Assembly: GCA_036169595.1 (NCBI GenBank)
Contig: CM069768.1
Span: 3,857,501-3,897,500 of the forward strand
DNA length: 40,000 nt
From: Dictyostelium firmibasis
Taxonomy: Eukaryota > Evosea > Eumycetozoa > Dictyosteliales > Dictyosteliaceae
Direction of reading: 5' to 3'
Part shown: positions 31,143 to 40,000 of the stretch, one piece after another
Position numbering within the stretch: the stretch's first letter is position 1
How the letters are laid out: every line of letters begins with the position of its first letter
Translations under genes and position numbers: made by a program
The notes under the pieces: generated by a model
Seen by the model: the letters and a program-made list of their open reading frames with translations, nothing else
What the model was told of the DNA's origin: nothing
Databases searched by the model: none

Positions 31143-31176
<34 letters not shown>

Positions 31177-31881
31177 ATGATATAATGAACACGAGTGGGT
31201 GCGTGTTTTTTTTTTTTTTTTTTTTTTGTGTGCGTGTGTGATTATGTTTTATTATTGGAAAAAAAAAAATAAACAATTCTATTTTATAATAATTGATTTA
31301 TTATAATAAAAAGGGTTTTTGTTTTTTTTTTTCTTAATCGAATAAAATTTATTAAATTATATAACAAAAATAAAAAATTAAAAAAAAGAAAATATTATTA
31401 CTTTTGAATATGTGTGAATTTGATGAACAAAATGAATAAAATATTAAAAAAAAAAAAAACAAATATTTGATTGTGTTGATGAAATAAAAAAAAATAAAAA
31501 AAAAAAGAAAAATAAAAAAAAAAAATTAAATTTTTGATATTACTTTGATTTATTTTTTTTTAATTAATTAATTTAAAATTTAAAAAAAAAAACAAAAAAA
31601 ATAAAAAAAATTTGAAAAATAAAAATATATTAAAATGGAAATAAATTTAAAAATACAAATTTTGATGCACTGTGTAAATGAAAATATATGATTTTGATTT
31701 TTTTTTTTTTTTTCCAATTTTTTTTTTTTTTTTTTTTTTTTTTATATATAATAAATAATAATATAATAAAATAATATTTACTGTTTTTATCTATATTAAT
31801 TAAATTGTTTTTTTTTATAATATTTTTTTTTTTTTTTGAAAATAAAAAAAAAATGTGAAGGAATGAAATAAATTTGTGAAT

Positions 31882-31912
<31 letters not shown>

Positions 31913-33532
31913 TTTTTTAACAATTGTGTGATATCAATTGATAATAAATATAATAAATATGTTTTTTGGTAGTAGTGAGAAAATAAAAATGATATTTTTT
32001 AATTTTAAAATTTTATTTTCTTTTCTTTAAATTTAATATTTATTTTTTATTTTTTTATTTTTTATTTTTTTATTTTTTATTTTATTTATTTCAATCAATG
32101 GTGGTATTCATCATCACCATATTAATGATTATATTCCCATCATCATAATAGTCATCAATAAAATCCACAACATAATAATCAGACATTTTTGTCGTTGATT
32201 AATTATTATTAATTATTTTTTAAAATAAAAAAAAAAATTCCACACACACATCGTCCATTTCATCCACTCAGATAAAAGGTACATTCCCATTTTACCACAC
32301 TTCCACCCACACACAGTAACAACAAAATTGCACAATGAAAAACAATAATTCTGTATGGACGTGTATAAATATATATATTTGTGTGTGTGGTTTTAAAATG
32401 TGTGTGTGTGGTTTTAAAAATGTGTGTGGTTTGTTTGTGGGTTTAATTTTTAAAAAGATTTACTTAAAGATTTTAATTTATTTAAATTAAAATATACCCA
32501 TATAAAGTGTTTTTGAATAAAAAAAATAAAATAAAAAAACAATACAATATATATTTGAAATAGTCCGATGACGATTATATGTGTGGTTTTTATTAATTAA
32601 AGCTTGGTGAATGATTTGTTTGTATTTAATCTAGTGATAATATAGTGTGGTGGTGGAGGTGTGATAATATTAAAAGGATGGATATAATTGTTTATCTTGT
32701 TAAGAATTAATTTAAAATAATAATAAATGATATCCCATTTATGGAAAAATGTCGATTTTATAAACCATTTTTAGATCATATTAGGTGAAAAAGTTTAATA
32801 AAATTTAAAAATTTTAAATTAAGATAAAAGGGTCATATAAAATTAATAATTTTTTGAAATAGACACAAAACATTTTTTTTTTTTTTGGGATTTTTATTAT
32901 CCCATTTCCAAAAACAATCATTCCATATATATTTTGGGGTTTTTTTTCAATAATAAGGAAAGATTCTAATAATGAGTTTGAATGGGTAGTTTTCGGGTAT
33001 GAAAAGAATAATAATAATTTTGTTTTTTATAACAATGTGTTTTGAAAATTGGAGTTTTAAAATATTTTTTTTACAAATTAATAGAATAAATCAAAAAATA
33101 AATCAAGTTTTGATTTGTAATTGATTTATTTGAATATATTTATTAAACAAAAAAAATAAAATAAAATAAAATAAAATGGTCAAATTAAAAAATAAAAAAA
33201 AATTTTAAAAAAAAAAAACTTGAATTTATTTGTTGCTATTATTGTGAAAGTGGGTGTTTTTTTGTAAAAAAATTTACTATAATTTCGAATAAAAGTGTTT
33301 AAAACTTACAAATTAAAAAAAGAGCCAGGAAAAAAAAAAATATTTTTAATTTTAATAATTGAATTATGATATATACAAAATTGTTTTTTTAAAATTTTTT
33401 TTTTTTTTTTATGTTGTGATTATATATATATACAAAAATTTAAATAAAATTTTTAAAGTTGATTTTTATTGTTTGTAGAGAATTAATTAAATGAAAAATG
33501 AAAAAAAAAATTTTAATCTTATCCTCGCAAAG

Positions 33533-33578
<46 letters not shown>

Positions 33579-34246
33579 ATAAATTAAAAAAAAAATCAAA
33601 AAAAATATCAAAAAATCAAGAAAATTTGACATATTAATATGGTTGTCGAATGCCAAACCACAGCTATCGTTTCAAAAAAGAATTTTTTTTAAAAAAATTT
33701 TAATTAAATTAAAATAAAATAAAAATAATTTTATTTTATTTGAATAAAATTTAATTTTGAAAAAAAATTTTAATTTTTTTTAATTTTTTTTTTTTTTTAA
33801 ATTAAAATTTTTTCAATCGATTACAAGTTGCATTTTTTTGAGAAGAAATTGGATTGGTTCGAAAATTATTAAATAAAAAAAAAAAATCAAGTTTTTTTTT
33901 TTTAAAAAGGTTATTTTTTTTTATTTTTTTTTTCTTGGTTAAAAATTTGTGTATGTATATAAAACACAAAAAATAAAAAAAAAAAAAAAAAGTATAAAAC
34001 TCCTTTTATTCTTATTATTGTTGATATTTATTTATTAGTTTTTTTTTGTTGAAAAACCAATGGTTTTTATAACTTAATTTGGGTTATTATAGTTCGATCA
34101 ATAGATACATACACACATATGCTAACTGATTATGTTGATAGGAGTCTTTTTGTGTAAAGTAATTTACAAAAAATAATTATTACCATTTTATTATTTTCTA
34201 TATTTGATTGATTACTTTGTTAGTTATAAAACTTTTAGTTGTGGTT

Positions 34247-34287
<41 letters not shown>

Positions 34288-34728
34288 AATTAAATAGATA
34301 TCAAATCAATGTGAAAAAAAAAAAACCTCTCAATTTTGTGTCATTCGTTTTTATGTAACAATAAACAAAAGGGTATTCCAGATTTGGTAAAAAAAAAAAA
34401 ATAAAAAAATAAAAAAAAAAAATAAAAAAATTTAATGTTAAATAAAAAAAATAAAAATAAAAAAGAAAAAAAAAATAAATAAAAAATTTTAGGGTCTTTT
34501 TGAAGATGAATAAATTAAATAAAAAAATCATGAAAAAAGGATTTATTTTAATTAACAATATTTTTATTATAAAATAAAAATAAAAAAAAAATAAAAAAAT
34601 AAAAAAAAAAAATAAAAATAAAAAATAAAAAAAAAATTAAATACAAAAAAATTAAAATCAATTAAGCAAATAAAAAAAGAATTCAAAATCAAATAATATA
34701 TAACAATAAAAATAAGAGTTATACAAAC

Positions 34729-34756
<28 letters not shown>
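30158..34756. promoter_or_regulatory. Long upstream region of the GATA gene with G/T-rich boxes
   Basis: About 4.6 kb without a recognisable large gene, the longest such gap in the window. G/T-rich stretches stand out: 30195-30233, 30280-30298 (GA-rich), 30509-30523 (GT repeat), 32381-32432 (three GTGTGTGG-TTTTAAAA-like units) and 32645-32664. On the opposite sense there is a CA/CC-rich stretch at 32240-32320. Such G-rich boxes resemble sites bound by the G-box factor of dictyostelid development, which is inference here. Otherwise A/T homopolymers dominate (33538-33577, 34249-34283). A 31-codon frame at 32091-32186 is listed separately. Confidence 0.45.
32091..32186 (-). CDS. Possible small ORF, 31 codons
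   Basis: ATG at 32186 behind an A-rich leader (AAAAATG on the minus strand), stop TGA at 32091. The peptide starts MSDYYVVDFIDDYYDD and is acidic and Tyr-rich. The frame's base composition is clearly higher in G+C than the surroundings and ends right at a T-rich tract, as gene ends do in this genome. A C-rich mixed stretch (32240-32320) lies just upstream. It could be a micropeptide gene, the first exon of an unrecognised gene, or chance. Confidence 0.3.
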   Translation of the reverse strand: MSDYYVVDFIDDYYDDGNIIINMVMMNTTID

Positions 34757-34759
<3 letters not shown>

Positions 34760-35345
34760 AAATATTTATTATGTTTGGATGGTTCTAAAAAAGCAAGACA
34801 AGCTGTTGAAAATACTTTAAAATTTATAAATAAAGGAGATGAATTATACTTTGTTTCTGTAAGAGAATAGCTTTTACTATTCATATAATAATTAATAAAA
34901 ATACTTATATTAATAGTTTAATTTATCTTTTTATTTTTAGGTTTATCCTCCAAGTCCAAATGAAAATAATGAGCCAATTGATAATTCTACAATAGCAAAG
35001 ATGGTAATTGAAATGTTTTCTGGAGTACCAGATTTGGTTGACCCAGATGAAGAGAAAATGACAAAAAATGAGCAAATACTAAATTCCAATCATAAAAAAG
35101 TGAATGCATTAGAAGAGTTTCATTATTTTAAGAATAAAGGTATAGCAACAGATAAATGCAAGGTTCACTATCTATTGGTTGCCTCAAATGATATCTCTGG
35201 TTCAATTACTGATGTTGCCAATAAATATGGAATAAATTGTGTTGTTTTAGGTTCAACTGGTACAAGTTTAGAAAAGTTATTAATTGGTTCTGTAAGTTCA
35301 AAAGTACTTCGTACCTCTCATTGTTCAGTTTTAATAACACCATAA
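34757..35345 (+). CDS. Universal stress protein (UspA family); 5' end unresolved
   Basis: Two coding blocks: about 34757-34858 and 34941-35345, with a GTAAGA donor and a TTTTTAG acceptor in phase 0, together about 168 codons. The first block reads K-Y-L-L-C-L-D-G-S-K-K-A-R-Q-A-V, the family's first strand and Asp loop. The second has V-Y-P-P-S-P, H-Y-L-L-V-A-S-N-D-I and D-V-A-N-K-Y-G-I-N-C-V-V-L-G-S-T-G. It ends with the ATP-binding-type G-x2-G-x8-G-S motif (G-S-T-G-T-S-L-E-K-L-L-I-G-S) and H-C-S-V-L-I-T-P. Family members bind ATP/AMP or act in stress responses; the role here is unknown. There is no in-frame ATG. Upstream is an A-homopolymer, and the codon where Met is expected reads ATT (34757). 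Either a short upstream exon is missed, a non-AUG start is used, or the gene has lost its start. Confidence 0.8.
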
Positions 35346-35528
35346 TAAAAGAAAATATAAAAAATTGTTTTAACAAATTGTTAAAAAAATAAAAATAATA
35401 ATATAAAAGTATAAAAAAAAATAAATATTACATATAATTTTTTTAAATAATTTACTTTTTTTTTCTTTTTTTTACTTTTTATTATTATTGTTGTTACCAT
35501 TATTAATGTTATGTTGAGTTTTATATAT

Positions 35529-36874
35529 CTACAAGTTATCTTGCTTTAAAATTACAGTGTTTGATTGAGAAGATGAGGTGGTGGCGGTGGTGGTGGTTGA
35601 AGTTGTGGAGGTGGAAGTGGAAGTTGATTTTATATCAGTAGGTGATATTGGAGAAGTATCTAAACCAAAAGTATCTTGAATACTTGGGTGTTTCTTTTTC
35701 TTTCTTAAAGATGAGAACCAACCTGTACCAGTTTTAGAATGTGGTTTTTCAGTAGTATTGTGTTGTTTCTTTTCGTCAGTATCACTATGGTCACTTGCAC
35801 TGTCATTAGTTGTTGATGGTGCTGTTGGTGGTGGAGTATTTTGAGATCTTCTCGCTGACAAAGTTTGTCTTCTTAAAACATTAAATTCTCTTTCACCACT
35901 TGTATTGGTTGTATTACTAGTCGATCCATCCTGTTGTTCATTACCACCATTAACACTATTTACAATTGGTGATGATGTTGTCGGACTATTATTAATACTA
36001 TTATTATTACTACTACTGCTACTGTTATTTCCACTATCCTCTTCTTGATTTATACTAGTTTTTAGAGTATTTAAATCACATAATCTACCTTTTACACGTA
36101 AAGTTGCATATTGTTGAGATAAGGCAGCTTTAGCAAGACCTGCTCTTTCTTGAGATCTTTTCATTGCTTCATCATTTATAATCTTTTTATTATCTAAATC
36201 TTCATAAACCTTTTTAATTTCATTGATCCATTGATCTTTCTCTTTAACTGATGAACACAATAATTTTAATACACAAGTACCGAAAGTATCAATCAATTCG
36301 ATGGTCTGATTTTGTTTTTTCATTTTCTCCTCAATAATTAATCTTTCTTGTGAACTTGATGCTGTAACTGATGCAATTGGTGTTGGCTGTCTAATTTGAT
36401 TATGAATATTTATACTATTACTATTATTTACAACTGTTGTCGATGATCTTGGTTTTGTTGGCTCAACCTCTTTATTTGTGCTTGATATTGTTATTGATGA
36501 TGATGATGTTGGTTTAACTCCCATGGTTGGTTTGTTTACTGAATTTGTTGGTGTTGGTGTTGGTGTTTGTGTTGGTGTTGGTGTTGGTATTGTTGTTGAT
36601 GTTGATGTTGGTGTTGGTGTTGTTGTCGTTGAATTGGCTTGTTGTGTCGGTGTTGCAACATTAAAAGTTGCTTGTGATCTTGGTGGTGGTACTGGTTTTG
36701 ATATAGGTCTAGTTGGTTGTGATGGCATTGATGATGATAATGAGGTTAGTGTATTTGTTGTAGTTGATGATGTGGAAGTGCTCGTTATTGGTGATGATGT
36801 TGAATTACTTAATAATGATGATGCTGATGATGATTTTGGTGTTGATGATATTTTTGTAGGTGTATTATTCGCTA

Positions 36875-36938
<64 letters not shown>

Positions 36939-39055
36939 GTTATTATTATTATTACTATTATCGCTACTCTCTATATTATTAAAACTATTTGAAATATTAC
37001 TATTTGATTTTGATTTTATAGTAACCAAATTCATTCTAATTGATTCTTTTACTTTTAATGATACTTTTTTCTTTACTAAACCACTTGTTATTGGTTTGGT
37101 ACTAATTAAAACATCATTAAATAAATAAACTACTCTTTGTGATTCCTTACCACCTGGACCAATAACACTTAAGTGACCCTCATATACAAATCTTCTATGT
37201 GGTTCTGCTAAATTTTCAAATTTACCAATGAAATTATTTTGAATCTCTGTCACTTTAGCAATATTTTCTGCCTCTCTCTTTTTTTCATTTACATACAATG
37301 CAACCTCTTGCATTTTTTTTAATGATAATTGTAAATTATTATAATCCAAATGGTCACTCCATGTATTTTTTAATAATTCCTATTTGAAATAATGATAATA
37401 ATAATAATAATTATTAATTATTTATAAATAAAATATTTGAAAAAAAAATAAAATACTATAATATCATATAATAGAATGGAATGGAAAACTTACAGTTAAT
37501 AATAAAGTATATCTTGGAATTCTTTGAATTGGTAAAATTAAATAAGTCCCAATTGATTTATAATTATCATTATATTCTTTTTCAACCATAAATGACTCAA
37601 ATTTAGTATTACTTTTACGTAAACTATTAATTGCTTCAAAGAAAATACTATATTCTTTAACATATTGAGTATAAACTTTTAAGTAAAGTGTCTATATATA
37701 AAAAAATAAATTTAAAAATAAATATCATATTAGTAAAGAGATTTTTCTTTCTTTTTTTTTTTTTAAAAAAAAAAATACTTTACAAATTGTTCAAAAATAT
37801 CGCCAATTGTTTGAGAATGTGACCAATTTTCAACTTTTGGTTTAATATTTTGTAATAAATTTTTATTATAGTTGATAATGACTTCAAGATTTGAAATGAG
37901 TAAACCGAAATGATCCAATTTAATATTTAATTTTGAGGATTCCTCACGCATTGGATTGAAATAATGAGCGACTACATGATCTAAACTATCGATATAAACC
38001 TGTTCAGTTGCCAATAATTCCTTAACAATGTTATGTCTATATGCTGCATATCTAACACGTTTTTGATATGCTTTTCTTGCTAAATGTCCTCTAAAGAATG
38101 CTTGAATCTTTATCCATCTCTTTTCAAATGGTTTTGCTTTCTCTAAAATTTGTGCAACTGATAATGGTGCTCTTGGTTTAACATTTGCTGGTGTTGATAC
38201 AATTCTAGTTTGAAATGTTCTACTGCCACCTCCAGAATGTGTTAAACCACCACCACCTGTTGATGAAGATAACGAAGAGGAAGAATGAGATATTGGAGAA
38301 GAAGAAGCACTACCACTACCAGTAGAATGAGATAAACCACTACTACCACCACCACCACCACCACTGACGCTGACACTACCAAAAGTTAATCTACTACCAG
38401 TTGAATGAGCAAGAGTTGTGCCAGATGTTGTGAATCTTTTTGGTTCATTTGAAGTTAACTTTTTAAGTGGTTGTCTTTTAACATGAGTAACATTACATTT
38501 CTTTAAGATTTGTTCAGTATCAGATAATTGTTTATCAGTGAATTGTACTGCTATTGACTCCTCATCAGATAATTCGATTGGTTTTTCAAAGTCTGTACAA
38601 TCATCAGCTAAAACCTCCAATGATTCCAACACTTTGAGTAAGTTTTTTTTCTCTAATAAATCAGGTACTTGAAATTGAAAATGTCTACTGATACCAATAT
38701 CTTCCAATGCTTGAATATAAAAACAAAGATTTTCACGAATTTTAAAGTTTAAAATAGTTTCACCCGTATGAATCTTTGGAATTGAATTACTCTTTAAACA
38801 TGACATTAGTTTACATAATATAACACCATTCATTAATTTACCAAATAATAATAATCCATCATTATCATCATGATCCTCACTTAACTTTTCCCCTAAGATT
38901 TTTTCAATCCATTTCTTTATCGATAAACTTCTATGTAAAAATGATAAACAACTTTGAACAACAGTTGAATTACCGCCATTAATATTGGATTTTCTTAATG
39001 TTGATGTTAAATTATTATTGTTATTATTATTATTATTGTTGGATGTTGAATCCAT
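35529..39055 (-). CDS. Rho guanine nucleotide exchange factor with CH, IQ, DH and split PH domains
   Basis: Three exons: 39055-37784, 37691-37494 and 37379-35529, all phase 0, about 1106 residues. ATG at 39055 is followed by a short Asn run. A calponin-homology domain covers about 44-152 (K-K-W-I-E-K-I-L-G and N-G-V-I-L-C-K-L-M). A Gly/Ser-rich spacer follows (about 225-290), then an IQ motif I-Q-A-F-F-R-G-H-L-A-R-K (316-327). A DH domain runs from about 340 to 535 with L-I-L-P-I-Q-R-I-P-R-Y-T-L-L-L in exon 2. The PH domain starts near 552 (R-R-F-V-Y-E-G-H-L, then V-V-Y-L-F-N-D-V-L-I). It is interrupted by some 220 residues of Asn/Ser/Thr/Pro repeats and resumes near 846 to finish at D-Q-W-I-N-E-I-K. 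Expected to activate Rac-type GTPases and link them to actin through the CH domain; IQ suggests calmodulin or myosin light-chain binding. Which Gxc/Gef gene it is I cannot say. Confidence 0.9.
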
Positions 39056-39438
39056 TTTCCTTTTGTATAAGTCTCCCTTTTTTTTTTTTTTTTTTTTTTT
39101 TTTAATAATAAATAATTTATATCTATAAATATAAATTATTTATTATTATAAATTTAAATAATAAAAATTTTAAAAAATTAAGATTTTTTTTTTTTTTTTT
39201 CTTTTTAATTTTTAATTTTTTTTTTTTTAATTTTTTAATTTTTTTTTTTTTTTATTTGAATGAGTGTGATTTATTTTGTGGTATGGGGGAAAAAAAAAAA
39301 AAAAGTATATTAAAAAAAATAGAAAAAAAAAATTTTTTTATAAAAAAAAACAACAAAAATAGAAATACTAATTTAATTAATTTGGTATATAAAATAACAT
39401 GTATTTTATTTTATTTTATTTTATTTTTGTTATTATTA

Positions 39439-39469
<31 letters not shown>

Positions 39470-40000
39470 AAATGATATTTTTTTTTTTTTTTTGTGATTA
39501 AAAAAAAGGTGGAAAAATAAAAAAAAAAAAATTAAAATAAAAAAAAAAAAAATTAAATAATTATTTTTGGTGTCCAAAACATAACGGTAAATTTTTTTAA
39601 TTTTTTTAATTTTTTTTTTTCAATTTTTTTTTTTTTTTTTTTTTAAAAAAAAACTTTTTTTTTTATTTCTTCCAAATCTAAAAAAAAATTTTGTTTAAAC
39701 TTTTTGATCATTATTTTGAAATTATATTGATATTTGCATTTTTTTTTTAACTTTTGTTAATTCAATGGCATATTTTTTTTTTTAAAAAACTTTCTTCATT
39801 CACTCACTTCTTTTTTTATTATAATTTAAATTAATATAAAAAAAAAAAAAAAAAAAAAAAATAGTACTATGGAAAAAGTTTTTAATATTTTATTTTAATT
39901 TTTAAAAGTTTGAATAAAAAAAAAAAAAAAAAAAAAAAAAAAAGAATTGATTGGTTCTATTTTAATGATTTATTTGAAAATTTTATTCCAATATTTAAAA
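39056..40000. other. Intergenic upstream of the RhoGEF gene, homopolymer-rich
   Basis: Nearly all A/T, with T-runs (39079-39103, 39432-39464) and A-runs (39838-39860, 39917-39943). Only scattered non-AT bases occur, such as GAGTGTGATTTATTTTGTGG near 39261 and GGTGTCCAAAACATAACGG near 39569. Nothing I can support as a gene. Confidence 0.65.

Noticed and set aside
31630-31923. 97-codon minus-strand frame of Phe and Lys runs
   Set aside because: Translation of alternating A and T homopolymers.
33810-34120. GGTTCGA-like motifs near 33856 and 34092 considered as tRNA T-loops
   Set aside because: No flanking acceptor, D or anticodon stems could be built; no tRNA is supported in this window.
36478-37128. 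216-codon plus-strand frame rich in Val, Asp and Leu
   Set aside because: Antisense of the Thr/Ser/Pro/Asn repeats of the RhoGEF PH insert; repetitive codons keep the reverse strand open.

Overview
The window is nuclear DNA of a dictyostelid amoeba, almost certainly Dictyostelium discoideum or a very close relative. Intergenic DNA is nearly pure A+T with A or T homopolymers of up to about 40 bases. Exons are clearly less AT-rich. Introns are short, AT-rich and use GTAAGT/GTATGT donors. Start codons sit behind A-runs. Unrelated proteins carry long Asn (AAT) and Gln (CAA) tracts. Assignments come from reading translations against remembered families; no search was run.

Layout. 85-2109 (-) is a right-handed beta-helix protein with a Gln/Pro-rich head. 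3128-4119 (-) is subunit d of mitochondrial ATP synthase, whose intron holds a pentanucleotide array. It is divergent from 5350-8625 (+), a Lon-type mitochondrial AAA+ protease. 9856-10512 (+) is a small Cys-motif/poly-Asn protein. 10722-14936 (+) is the Ski2-type exosome helicase. 15012-15580 (-) is a decayed gene holding a strong 68-bp hairpin. 15977-18499 (+) is the five-exon phenylalanyl-tRNA synthetase beta subunit.

18500-22435 is the accessory-looking part. It has a moderately complex island that could be an old LTR, a decayed secreted-protein gene (-), an unrecognised 162-codon gene with rare G/C-ending codons (+), short inverted and tandem repeats, and a roughly 280-bp AAT array. The array lies just before a 1459-codon ankyrin-like family gene (22436-26815, +). 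26988-27407 (+) is a small single-span membrane protein, convergent with a two-exon GATA zinc-finger transcription factor (27508-30157, -).

The GATA gene is preceded by about 4.6 kb without a recognisable large gene, dotted with G/T-rich boxes. Then come a universal stress protein (34757-35345, +) with no visible ATG and a CH-IQ-DH-PH Rho guanine nucleotide exchange factor (35529-39055, -). The last 0.9 kb is homopolymer-rich intergenic DNA.

Most genes are independent eukaryotic transcription units; there is no operon logic. Functional links are loose: two mitochondrial genes are divergent neighbours, and the Ski2 helicase and PheRS genes are adjacent housekeeping genes. I found no gene cluster that forms an obviously new system. 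The most noteworthy items are the 68-bp hairpin inside the decayed gene, the altered active-site box of the Lon protease, the start-less universal stress protein, the split PH domain of the RhoGEF and the two relic/unknown genes at 19.2-20.8 kb.
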